A stretch of DNA of 64,000 nucleotides from Enhydrobacter aerosaccus (lineage in GTDB: Bacteria > Pseudomonadota > Alphaproteobacteria > Reyranellales > Reyranellaceae), in NCBI GenBank assembly GCA_903832005.1, contig CAIKZO010000090.1, positions 1 through 64,000 of the forward strand. Direction: 5' to 3'. Shown one piece after another: positions 8,899 to 16,702 of the stretch. Made by a program: the position numbers and the translations under genes. Position 1 is the first letter of the stretch. Each line of letters begins with the position of its first letter. Below the pieces are notes generated by a model. The model made no database searches. It was given only the letters and a program-made list of their open reading frames with translations, and was not told where the DNA came from.

Positions 8899-8966
8899 AT
8901 GAGACAAATCGTGAGAAACCCTTATGTCACCGGTATCGGAGGTGTCTCAGGATTTTGAGACATTTT
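8892..8966. promoter_or_regulatory. Cluster of TGAGACA and GTGAGAAA motifs
   Basis: GTGAGAAA occurs at 8892-8899 and 8911-8918. TGAGACA occurs at 8900-8906 and 8956-8962, with its inverse TGTCTCA at 8943-8949. The last two form a perfect 7-bp inverted repeat with a 6-base loop, followed on the + strand by TTTT. The hairpin is 2 bases beyond the stop of the leftward ABC permease gene, and the cluster is the upstream region of the leftward GDPD gene. It could be an operator, a terminator, or both. Confidence 0.4.
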
Positions 8967-8968
8967 GA

Positions 8969-9874
8969 CTATCGCAGGGTCGGGTCGAGACGGTCGCGCA
9001 GCCAGTCACCGATGATGCTGATCGAGAGCGTGGTGAGGATGATCACGACGCTGGGGAACAGCAGGATCCACGAGGCACGCGTGATGTACTCGCGGCCGTA
9101 GCCCACCATGTTGCCGAGCGAGCTGAGCGGCGGCTGCACGCCGAGGCCCAGGAACGAGAGGCCGCTCTCCAGCAGGATCGTCTCGGGAAAGGTGATGGTC
9201 ATCGAGACGATCAGGGTCGAGGCGATGTTGGGCAGCACGTGGAGGCCGTAGACCCGCCAGCTCGACGCGCCCAGTTGGCGGATCGCGCCGGCGTAGCCTT
9301 GCTCGTTGGCCGAGATGGTGAGGCCGCGCGCGATGCGAGCGTAGCGCTCCCAGCTGTTGAGGCCCATCAGCCCGACGAACAGCACCAGCGAGTTGCCGAA
9401 GAAGGCCAGCACCGCCAGCGCCACGATGAGGAAGGGGACGCTCGCCTGGAAGTCGATCAGCATCAGGATCAGCCACTCGGCCTTGCCGCGAAAGTGTGCC
9501 GCCACGAAGCCCAGGCCCGTGCCCAAGGTGGTCGAGATGATCGTGCCGAAGAAGGCGATCAGGATGCTGATGCGGATCGAGACGATCAGGCGCGAGAGCA
9601 CGTCGCGGCCCAGTTCATCGGTGCCCATGGCGTGCCGCCAGTCGCCGCCGAAGCCGACCGGCGGCTGCAGGCGCGCGCGCAGGTCGAGGGCGGCGAAGTG
9701 GAACGGCGAGAGAAAGTCGGCGCCCAACGCCACGACCAGCATCAGCCCGATCCAGCCCAGCGCGAAGAGCGTGAGCGGTGGCCAGGCTTCGAAGAAGCGC
9801 GAGCGGCGGCTGCGCTGTACGGGCGCGGCGGGCACGGTCGGCGTGGCGCGAAGCGAGGAGGTCTGGACTGTCAT
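8969..9874 (-). CDS. Peptide/nickel-type ABC transporter permease (DppC family)
   Basis: 301 residues, six or so membrane segments, DppC/OppC type. Visible marks are the N-terminal FxxxWPPLTLFALGWIG segment, MGTDELGRDVLSRLIVSIRISI, and the EAA-loop region ISANEQGYAGAIRQLGASSW, then LLESGLSFLGLGVQPP. It forms the inner-membrane channel with the DppB-type partner. Its ATG overlaps the partner's TGA by 4 bases. It is the last gene of a coupled ATPase-ATPase-permease-permease set that contains no binding protein. Confidence 0.88.
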   Translation of the reverse strand: MTVQTSSLRATPTVPAAPVQRSRRSRFFEAWPPLTLFALGWIGLMLVVALGADFLSPFHFAALDLRARLQPPVGFGGDWRHAMGTDELGRDVLSRLIVSIRISILIAFFGTIISTTLGTGLGFVAAHFRGKAEWLILMLIDFQASVPFLIVALAVLAFFGNSLVLFVGLMGLNSWERYARIARGLTISANEQGYAGAIRQLGASSWRVYGLHVLPNIASTLIVSMTITFPETILLESGLSFLGLGVQPPLSSLGNMVGYGREYITRASWILLFPSVVIILTTLSISIIGDWLRDRLDPTLR

Positions 9875-10794
9875 TTGGGCGCCGTCCGCATGCGGGGGTC
9901 GATCCAGCCGTAGACGACGTCGACCACGATGTTGGAGACGACCATGGTGGCCGCCACCAGCAGCAGGATGGTCTGCACGACGGCCAGGTCGCGGCTCGCC
10001 ACCGAGACCACCAGCAGGCGGCCGATGCCGGGCCAGGCGAAGACGCTTTCGACCACGACCGCCCCCGCGATCAAGGTGCCGATCATGAAGCCGATGATGG
10101 TGGTGGTCGGGATCGCGGCATTGGGCAGTGCGTGCTCTGTCACGACGCGGCGCCACGACAGGCCCTTGGCCTGCGCCGCACGGATGTAGGGCTGGCCCAG
10201 CACCTCGAGCATGGCCGAGCGCGTGAAGCGCGCCAGGATCGCCGCCCCCGCCGCGCCAAGGGTAATGATCGGCAGGATCATGTTGACCACGCCGCCGATG
10301 CCGCTGCTCGGCAGCCAGCCGAGCTGGACCGAGAAGACCAGCACCAGCAGGAGCGCCAGCACGAAGCTCGGCATGGTGAAGCCCGCCACCGAGAGCAGCA
10401 TGGTGAGGCGATCGGCGAAGGAGTTGCGGCGCAGCGCTGCATAGATGCCAGCCGGTACGCCAATCGCGATCTTGAGCACCAGCGCCGGCACGGTGAGCGC
10501 GAGCGTCGCCGGTACTTTTTCCAGCACAAGCTGGATCGCGGGCCGCCCATCGCGCATGGAATTGCCCAGCTCGCCGGTCAGCGCATGCACGACGAAGGCG
10601 CCGTACTGCATCCAGATCGGCTGGTCGAGGCCCCAGGCCTTGCGGAAGGCCGCGACCGCCTCGGGCGGCGCGTCGACCGACATGATCAGCAGCGCCGGAT
10701 CTCCCGACAGGCGCAACACGAAGAAGGCGAAGGTCACGACTAGGAAGATGGTGAGCAGCGCACGCAGCAGGCGGTGGGCGAGGAAGCCGATCAT
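9871..10794 (-). CDS. Peptide/nickel-type ABC transporter permease (DppB family)
   Basis: 307 residues, DppB/OppB type: N-terminal membrane segment with FAFFVLRLSGDPALL, GLDQPIWMQYGAFVVHALTGELGNS, five further membrane segments, the EAA-type loop YIRAAQAKGLSWRRVVTEHALPNA, and VVESVFAWPGIGRLLV near the end. Start and stop both overlap neighbours by 4 bases (ATGA), so the permease pair and ATPases are probably made in fixed ratio. Confidence 0.88.
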   Translation of the reverse strand: MIGFLAHRLLRALLTIFLVVTFAFFVLRLSGDPALLIMSVDAPPEAVAAFRKAWGLDQPIWMQYGAFVVHALTGELGNSMRDGRPAIQLVLEKVPATLALTVPALVLKIAIGVPAGIYAALRRNSFADRLTMLLSVAGFTMPSFVLALLLVLVFSVQLGWLPSSGIGGVVNMILPIITLGAAGAAILARFTRSAMLEVLGQPYIRAAQAKGLSWRRVVTEHALPNAAIPTTTIIGFMIGTLIAGAVVVESVFAWPGIGRLLVVSVASRDLAVVQTILLLVAATMVVSNIVVDVVYGWIDPRMRTAPK

Positions 10795-11768
10795 GAGGCG
10801 GCCGCCAGATGGCAGGCGACCTGCCGACCGTCTTCCAGAGCGCGCAACGCCGGCGTCTCGCTGCGGCAGCGCGCCACCGCCATCGGGCAGCGCGCGTGGA
10901 AGGCACAGCCCGCGGGAATGTCGACGGAATTGGGCGGATCGCCCTTCAGGATCAGGCGTTGCCGCCGGGTGCGCGTCGCCACCGGGATCGCCGACACCAG
11001 GGCCTGCGTGTAGGGATGCGCGGGCGCGGTGAACAGGCGGTCGGGATCGCCGCGCTCGACGATACGGCCGAGATACATCACCGCCACCTCGTGGCTGACT
11101 TGGCGCACCATGCGCAGGTCGTGGCTGATGAAGAGATAGGCCAGGCCCATCTTGGCCTGCAGGTCGAGCAGGAGATTGACGACCTGCGCCTGGATCGAGA
11201 CGTCGAGCGCCGAGATCGGCTCGTCGCAGACCAGCAGGCGCGGCTCCAGGATCAGGGCACGCGCCAGCACGATGCGCTGGCGCTGGCCGCCCGACAGCTC
11301 ATGCGGATAGCGGATGAAGTGATGGGCCTGCAGGCCGACCGACTCGAGGATCGCCATCGCCCGGTCGCGCCGCTCGGCCTTGCTCTTGCCGATGCCATGG
11401 ATGGCCAGCGGCTCCATAACTTGTCGGCCAACTTCGATGCGCCGGTCGAGTGCGGCCAGCGGGTTCTGGTAGACCATCTGCATGACACGCCGCAGGTCAC
11501 GCCAGCGCTTCGATTGCGTCGCCGGCAGGACTTCGCCTTCGAGCCGGATCTCGCCCGACGTTAGAGGCAGCAAGCCGAGCACCAGCCGTGCCGTCGTGGT
11601 CTTGCCGCAGCCCGATTCGCCCACCAGCCCCAGCGTGCGGCCCGGCTGCAGGCTGAAGGAAACGCCATCGACTGCGCGCAAGGTCGCGTTCTCGCCGAAC
11701 AGCCGGCCGCCCTTGCGCACCTGGTAGTGACGCACGAGGTCGGACGCTTCGAGCAGCCCCGCGCTCAC
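10791..11768 (-). CDS. Oligopeptide-type ABC transporter ATP-binding protein (DppF family)
   Basis: 325 residues. Walker A is GESGCGKTTTAR, the Q-loop region is VMQMVYQNPLAALDRR, the signature is LSGGQRQRI, Walker B is LLVCDEPISALD, and the switch His is in FISHDL. The C-terminal oligo_HPY extension has HPYTQALVSAIP and a CAFHARCPMAVARC Cys cluster, which in this family can hold an Fe-S cluster. The GTG start at 11768 overlaps the DppD-type stop (GTGA), which decides it against much longer upstream readings of the frame. Confidence 0.88.
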   Translation of the reverse strand: MSAGLLEASDLVRHYQVRKGGRLFGENATLRAVDGVSFSLQPGRTLGLVGESGCGKTTTARLVLGLLPLTSGEIRLEGEVLPATQSKRWRDLRRVMQMVYQNPLAALDRRIEVGRQVMEPLAIHGIGKSKAERRDRAMAILESVGLQAHHFIRYPHELSGGQRQRIVLARALILEPRLLVCDEPISALDVSIQAQVVNLLLDLQAKMGLAYLFISHDLRMVRQVSHEVAVMYLGRIVERGDPDRLFTAPAHPYTQALVSAIPVATRTRRQRLILKGDPPNSVDIPAGCAFHARCPMAVARCRSETPALRALEDGRQVACHLAAAS

Positions 11769-12751
11769 GCGACCAGACTCCCGGCGCGGAGGCAGGCCGC
11801 TCGATGGCCTTCCTCGACCTGAAAGGACGGCGGCATGCCGGCCTCGCACGCGGTCTCGACTCGCGGGCAGCGCGGCGCGAAGCTGCAGCCGCGCGGCAGG
11901 TTCCACGGTTCGGGAACGACGCCCGGGATCGCCACCAGCCGGCGGCGCGGCCCTTCGAGTTCCGGCAGGGCGGCCAACAGGCCGGACGTATAAGGATGCG
12001 CGGGACGATCGAAGATCGCATCGATCGGCGCGTCCTCGACGATGCGGCCGGCATACATCACGCAGACGCGGTCGGTGTTCTCGGCGACCACGCCGAGATC
12101 GTGGCTGATCAGCACCAGGGTCATCGCGCTGTCGCGGCGGATTTCCTGCAGCAGCTCGAGGATCTGCGCCTGAATGGTGGCGTCGAGCGCCGTCGTCGGC
12201 TCGTCGGCGACCAGGATCTCGGGCTGGCCCGCGAGCGCCATCGCGATCATCACGCGCTGGTTCATGCCGCCCGACAGTTCGTGCGGATAGTCGCGCAGTC
12301 GGTGCTGTGCATCGGCGATGCCAACCCGGTCGAGCAGGCGCGTTGCCTCGGCCTGCGCCGCCGTGCCGGTCAGGCCGCGGTGCAGCGCCAGCGCCTCGCA
12401 GAGCTGGCGGCCGATGCGGTAGACCGGATTGAGGCTGCTGGCAGGGTCCTGGAAGATCATCGCGATCCGCGCACCGCGCACTGCCTCGAGATCGCGGGCC
12501 GGGGCGCCGACCAGATTGCGGCCGTCGAACCGCACTTCGCCGCGGATCCGCGCCTGGCCGCCCAGCAGGCCGAGCGCGGCCAGCCAGGTCACGCTCTTGC
12601 CCGAGCCCGACTCGCCCACCAGCCCGACCGACTCGCCACTGGTAATGGCAAGATCGACACCGTGCAGGGCGCGCACGACGCGCTGGCCCGTGTCGAAATC
12701 GACCGTCAGGCCGCGGATATCGATGAGGGGCTGGTCTGCTGAACGAAACAC
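11765..12751 (-). CDS. Oligopeptide-type ABC transporter ATP-binding protein (DppD family)
   Basis: 328 residues. Walker A is [11 protein letters not shown], the Q-loop region is [15 protein letters not shown], the signature is LSGGMNQRV, Walker B is [12 protein letters not shown], and the switch His is in LISHDLG. The C-terminal [12 protein letters not shown] and [14 protein letters not shown]ys cluster are typical of DppD/OppD. It starts with GTG. It lies 45 bases downstream of the amidase gene and is probably in one transcript with it, suggesting that the imported compound carries an amide or peptide bond cleaved by that amidase. Confidence 0.88.
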   Translation of the reverse strand: MFRSADQPLIDIRGLTVDFDTGQRVVRALHGVDLAITSGESVGLVGESGSGKSVTWLAALGLLGGQARIRGEVRFDGRNLVGAPARDLEAVRGARIAMIFQDPASSLNPVYRIGRQLCEALALHRGLTGTAAQAEATRLLDRVGIADAQHRLRDYPHELSGGMNQRVMIAMALAGQPEILVADEPTTALDATIQAQILELLQEIRRDSAMTLVLISHDLGVVAENTDRVCVMYAGRIVEDAPIDAIFDRPAHPYTSGLLAALPELEGPRRRLVAIPGVVPEPWNLPRGCSFAPRCPRVETACEAGMPPSFQVEEGHRAACLRAGSLVA

Positions 12752-12796
12752 GATCGGCCGAATACACGGCCGATATGTCGTTTGGATGACAGAAGC

Positions 12797-14191
12797 CTAC
12801 ACGATCGGCGGATGCTTCTTGTCGGTGCCCGCCGCCTGCTCCCAGGCGCGCGCTACCTGATAGACCGTGGCCTCGTCGAAATAGCGGCCGACGAACTGCA
12901 CGGAGAGCGGCAGACCGCCCGACGACAGGCCGGACATCATGGCCAGCGCCGGATGACCGGTCGTGTTGAACGGCGTGCGCGCCTGGCGCGGGTAGGTGCG
13001 CTCGACTTCCGGCGTGTCGTCGATGCGGCAGGCCGGATCCATCGAGCTGGCGCACAGCAGCACGTCGACTTCGCGGAACGCGTCCTCGACCGCGGCGATC
13101 ATCTCGCGGCGGCGGCGCTGGGCCAGCACATAGTCGCCCGAGCTCATGAAGGCGCCGGCCATCAGGCGGCGGCGCGAGAACAGCGCGTAGTCGCCCGGCC
13201 GTTCGCGCAGCCACTTGGAATGGATCGACCAGGCCTCGCTTTGCAGGATGACGCGATTGACGGCGCCGAACTCGCCCAGGGTCGGCAGAGTGACGTCGCG
13301 CACTTCGGCACCCGCCATCTGCAGGGTGAGAGCCACGTGCTGGAGTGCCGCGGTCACCTCGGGCGTGGCCGGCGTGTCGACCTCATGGAAGTGACGGACG
13401 AAGCCGATCCGCAAACCCTTCACGCCGCGCTCGAGCGCCGCGCCGTAGTGGCCGATCCGCGACGGCGCACTGCCGGGATCGAGCGGGTCGTGGCCGGCGA
13501 TCGTCTCGAGCATCAGCGCGTTGTCGGACACGGTCCGAGTCATCGGGCCGATATGGTCGAGCGTGAAGGACAGCGGGAAGACGCCGCGGCGCGACACCAG
13601 CCCATAGGTCGGCTTCAGCCCGACGATGCCGCAGCAGCTCGCCGGATTGCGCACGCTGCCGCCAGTGTCGGTGCCCAACGCCATCGGGAAAAGGCCGGCG
13701 GCAACACCGGAACCCGAGCCCGACGACGAGCCGCCGGGATGATGATTGGGATTCCACGGATTGCGCGCCGGCGGCCACGGCAGGTCGAAGCTCGGGCCGC
13801 CGATGGCGAACTCGTGCGTCGACAGCTTGCCGATCACGATGGCGCCCGCGCCGCGCAGCTTGTTCACGCAGACGGCATCGTCCGTCGCCATATTGTCCTG
13901 CAGTACCTTCGAATGGCAGGTCGTCGGCAGGCCCGCGACGTCGATGATGTCCTTGATGCCGACCGGCACGCCATGCAGCGGCCCGCGTCTGTGGCCCGCC
14001 ATGATCTCGGTCTCGGCAGCTTGGGCCGACGCCATGGCCTGGTCGCCATCGACCCGGATGAAGGCATTGAGGCGCGGATCGAGCTTCTCGACGCGGCTGA
14101 GCAGCGCCTGCATCAGCTCGACGGGCGACACTTCCTTGGCCGCGATCGCCTCGGCCGCCTTGGTGACGGAAAGCCAGTGCAGCTCGCTCAC
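12797..14191 (-). CDS. Amidase-signature enzyme (GatA/AtzE-like)
   Basis: 464 residues with a complete Ser-cisSer-Lys triad: Lys80 in PVGIKDIIDVAG, cis-Ser155 in PGGSSSGSGSG, and nucleophile Ser179 in DTGGSVRNPA. The spacing (75 and 24 residues) equals that of GatA. It is cytoplasmic and hydrolyses an amide to a carboxylate plus ammonia or amine. The GTG start overlaps the stop of a 59-codon gene (GTGA). That gene looks like a GatC/AtzG-type partner, so this may be the catalytic subunit of a two-subunit amidase. A peptide-type ABC transporter follows. No gatB is nearby, so a tRNA-amidation role is unlikely. Confidence 0.85.
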   Translation of the reverse strand: MSELHWLSVTKAAEAIAAKEVSPVELMQALLSRVEKLDPRLNAFIRVDGDQAMASAQAAETEIMAGHRRGPLHGVPVGIKDIIDVAGLPTTCHSKVLQDNMATDDAVCVNKLRGAGAIVIGKLSTHEFAIGGPSFDLPWPPARNPWNPNHHPGGSSSGSGSGVAAGLFPMALGTDTGGSVRNPASCCGIVGLKPTYGLVSRRGVFPLSFTLDHIGPMTRTVSDNALMLETIAGHDPLDPGSAPSRIGHYGAALERGVKGLRIGFVRHFHEVDTPATPEVTAALQHVALTLQMAGAEVRDVTLPTLGEFGAVNRVILQSEAWSIHSKWLRERPGDYALFSRRRLMAGAFMSSGDYVLAQRRRREMIAAVEDAFREVDVLLCASSMDPACRIDDTPEVERTYPRQARTPFNTTGHPALAMMSGLSSGGLPLSVQFVGRYFDEATVYQVARAWEQAAGTDKKHPPIV

Positions 14192-14367
14192 AGCTCTTCT
14201 CCTGCGCGCATCGGCGGCCAGGGTTCGGCGCGAGGATCGACCGGCTTGATCTTGGCGGCAACGTCGCCCGCCTGGTTGGCAGCCGCTGCGACATCCTCGG
14301 GGAACTCGGCGAGCGCCTTTTGCAAGCCTGCCCGGCGCGCGAGCATCTCGATAATTTCCTTGTCCAT
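14188..14367 (-). CDS. Small GatC/AtzG-like putative amidase partner
   Basis: 59 residues. ATG at 14367 is chosen because a GGAGAGG ribosome site sits 9 bases upstream; in-frame starts at 14376 and 14385 are possible. The N-terminal half is an amphipathic helix (EIIEMLARRAGLQKALAEF), followed by a second short helix and a proline-rich tail ending in AEPWPPMRAGEEL. That layout resembles GatC and AtzG (DUF4089), small proteins that wrap around and stabilise an amidase subunit. The 4-base overlap with the amidase supports a 1:1 partner. Family assignment rests on size, context and the tail, not on a search. Confidence 0.5.
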   Translation of the reverse strand: MDKEIIEMLARRAGLQKALAEFPEDVAAAANQAGDVAAKIKPVDPRAEPWPPMRAGEEL

Positions 14368-14410
14368 AAGACGCATCCTCTCCACGCTTTCGCCGTTACG
14401 AAGGTCAGCA

Positions 14411-14444
14411 CGAATAGTGCCAGAGAGTCTATTGGCACCATTCG
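14411..14444. promoter_or_regulatory. Inverted repeat in a divergent promoter region
   Basis: Arms CGAATAGTGCC (14411-14421) and GGCACCATTCG (14434-14444) pair at 10 of 11 positions across a 12-base centre. It sits midway between the leftward amidase/ABC operon and the rightward antiporter gene, where an operator for a dimeric repressor would be expected. No regulator gene is adjacent. Confidence 0.4.
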
Positions 14445-14474
14445 CACTGGGGAATGCGTTCCGGGGGAACCTGA

Positions 14475-16616
14475 TTGGAAGCCGACCACACGCTCGCGAT
14501 TTTTGCGGCCGAGCTGATCCTGCTGCTGCTGACAGGACGGCTGCTGGGCGAAGTCATGAACCGGTTCGGCCAGCCGGCGCTGTTCGGCCAGTTGATTGCC
14601 GGCGTGCTGCTCGGCCCCTCGGTGTTCGGCATGCTATGGCCGGCGGCACATCACTTCATCTTCCCCGACAACAAGACGCTGAAGACGATGATCGATGCCA
14701 TCTCGCAGATCGGCATCCTGCTGCTGCTCCTGCTGACCGGCATGGAGACCAACCTCGCAATGGTCCAGCGCCGCAAGCGCGCGGTGATCGCCTCGTCGCT
14801 GACCGGCATTGCCGTCCCCTTCGCGCTGGGCGTGGCACTTGCCTATGCCCTCCCGAGTGCCGCGATACCGATGCACGAGAACAAGCTGGTGACGGCGCTG
14901 TTCCTCGGCACGGCGCTGTCGATCTCCTCGGTGAAGATCGTGGCGATGGTGCTGATCGACATCGGCGCGATGCGCCGCGACCTCGGCCAGCTGATCCTCT
15001 CCACCGCCATCCTCGACGACACGATCGCCTGGATCATCATCGCCGTGATCGCCGGCATTGCGGCCCACGGCCGTGTCGACCTGGCCACCATCGGCGGCAG
15101 CCTGGCCGGCACGGCGATTTTCCTGGCCTTCAGCTTGACCGTCGGCCAGCGCGTGGTGGCGCGCATCATCGTCTGGGTGAACGACCATATGACGATCGAC
15201 GTGCCGGTGATCACGGCGATCATCGTCATCATGCTGGCGATGTCGCTCACCACCGAGCTGATCGGCGTGCACACGGCGCTGGGCGCCTTCGTGGCCGGCA
15301 TCCTGGTCGGCCGTTCGCCGATCCTGACCGAGCAGATCGAGAACCAGATCCGCGGCTTCGTCTTCGCCTTCTTCAGCCCGGTGTTCTTTGCCGTCGCCGG
15401 CCTCGGCATGGACCTGCGCACTCTGGCCGATTCCACCCTGGCCGTGTTCACGATCGCCATCATCTTCGTGGCCTCGGTCGGCAAATTCTCCGGCGCCCTG
15501 CTGGGAGGCCGGCTGGGCGGCCTGACCGGGCGCGAGTCGCTCGCCCTTGGCGTAGGACTGAACGCGCGCGGCTCGACCGAGGTCATCATCGCCAGCATCG
15601 GTCTCGCCATGGGCGCACTCAGCAACCAGCTCTACACGATGATCGTGGCGATGGCGGTGACCACGACCATGGCGATGCCGCCGATGCTGCGCTGGATCAT
15701 GCAACACGTGCCGCTCGGCGAGGACGAGGCGAAGCGGCTTGAAAAGGAAGAGGCCGAGGCGCTGGAGCAGCTTCCCAAGATGGAGCGTGCGCTGGTCTAT
15801 GCCGACGACAGTCCGAACGGACGCCTGGCATCACGCCTGGCCGGCCTGTTCGCGGCGCGCCAGGAGATGCTGGCGACGGTGCTGCAGCCCAAGGCCACCG
15901 ATGCAGAGAGCGTCGAGGAAGCGGCTCGTCGCAAACATCTCACCGAGGCGGCGCAGACCGTGCACGCCAACGCCGAGCCGGAAGCCCGTAAGCCCGCGAT
16001 CGAGCAACTCGTGATGGAGCGACCGGGCAGCCACGACAACGCCATCGAGCGCGAGATCGAACGCGGATATGACATCGCCTTCGTCGGCATCGACCGGCCG
16101 ATCGCCGAATCGCAGCTCAAGTTCGAGGACAGGCTGCAGAAGCTGGTCAATGCCTTCGAGGGACCGGTCGCGATCGCCATCAACGGCATGGGCGCCGCAG
16201 GGCCGGCCGATGTGCCGCTCGACATACTCCTGCCCACCGCCGGCACCCAGGACGCACGACTGGCCACGGAGATCGCCCTCTCACTGGCGGGTGCCACCAA
16301 GGGCCATGTGACGGCACTGCACGTGTTCGATCCCCAGGCCGACACGGTGCTCCTGCGTGGTCGTGGACGGCGCGCCGGCATGTCGGTGCTGGTCGACGTG
16401 CACCGCGCCGGCAAGCGCAGCGGCGTGCCGGTGAAGGGCCTCACCGCGACCAACATCCGGCCCGAAGGCGAGATCAGGCGCGCGCTGCGCGGCGGCCGCT
16501 TCGACCTGGTCGTGCTTGGGACGTCATTGCGGCATGGCGAGACGAAGTTCCTCGGACCGCGCACCGCCGCACTACTGCGTACGATCCGTACACCCGTGCT
16601 CCTGATTGCCCGTTAA
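14475..16616 (+). CDS. CPA2-family cation:proton antiporter with stress-protein-like tail
   Basis: 713 residues. The first about 395 residues hold 11-13 membrane segments of the KefB/NapA-like CPA2 family, with FGQPALFGQLIAGVLLGPSVFG, LLLLTGMETN, AILDDTIAWI (ion-binding Asp pair region) and GLNARGSTEVI. The cytoplasmic C-terminus (about 400-713) lacks a recognisable TrkA-N/RCK domain; its end (about 560-713) looks like a universal-stress-protein fold with VTALHVFDP and FDLVVLGTSLRHGETKFLG. The start is TTG, chosen because GGGGGA lies 6 bases upstream. It probably exchanges K+ or Na+ for protons in the inner membrane. Confidence 0.85.
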   Translation: MEADHTLAIFAAELILLLLTGRLLGEVMNRFGQPALFGQLIAGVLLGPSVFGMLWPAAHHFIFPDNKTLKTMIDAISQIGILLLLLLTGMETNLAMVQRRKRAVIASSLTGIAVPFALGVALAYALPSAAIPMHENKLVTALFLGTALSISSVKIVAMVLIDIGAMRRDLGQLILSTAILDDTIAWIIIAVIAGIAAHGRVDLATIGGSLAGTAIFLAFSLTVGQRVVARIIVWVNDHMTIDVPVITAIIVIMLAMSLTTELIGVHTALGAFVAGILVGRSPILTEQIENQIRGFVFAFFSPVFFAVAGLGMDLRTLADSTLAVFTIAIIFVASVGKFSGALLGGRLGGLTGRESLALGVGLNARGSTEVIIASIGLAMGALSNQLYTMIVAMAVTTTMAMPPMLRWIMQHVPLGEDEAKRLEKEEAEALEQLPKMERALVYADDSPNGRLASRLAGLFAARQEMLATVLQPKATDAESVEEAARRKHLTEAAQTVHANAEPEARKPAIEQLVMERPGSHDNAIEREIERGYDIAFVGIDRPIAESQLKFEDRLQKLVNAFEGPVAIAINGMGAAGPADVPLDILLPTAGTQDARLATEIALSLAGATKGHVTALHVFDPQADTVLLRGRGRRAGMSVLVDVHRAGKRSGVPVKGLTATNIRPEGEIRRALRGGRFDLVVLGTSLRHGETKFLGPRTAALLRTIRTPVLLIAR

Positions 16617-16644
16617 TTGCACACGGAATGATCACCGCAAGGAT

Positions 16645-16674
16645 TTGTCACACGACCGTCATTCCCGGCATACT
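16645..16674 (+). promoter_or_regulatory. Candidate promoter of the symporter operon
   Basis: TTGTCA (16645-16650) and CATACT (16669-16674) are separated by 18 bases and lie about 30 bases upstream of the symporter ATG. A GGGGGAG ribosome site follows. The match to sigma-70 consensus is 5/6 and 4/6. Confidence 0.4.
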
Positions 16675-16702
16675 TTGATCAACCGCTCTCGGGGGAGATC
16701 GT

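Noticed and set aside
8943-8966. Classic rho-independent terminator for the leftward ABC operon
   Set aside because: The T-run is on the + strand, so on the minus-strand transcript the stem is preceded by A residues and not followed by U; listed as motif cluster instead.
12797-14191. Amidase as GatA of the tRNA amidotransferase
   Set aside because: No gatB nearby and the gene is tied to an ABC transporter; GatA-like residue spacing is shared by other amidases.
12782-15742. A 986-codon rightward open frame across the amidase gene and into the antiporter gene
   Set aside because: It is Arg/His/Asp-rich with no recognisable domain and runs antisense or out of frame to well-supported genes; long shadow frames are expected at this GC content.
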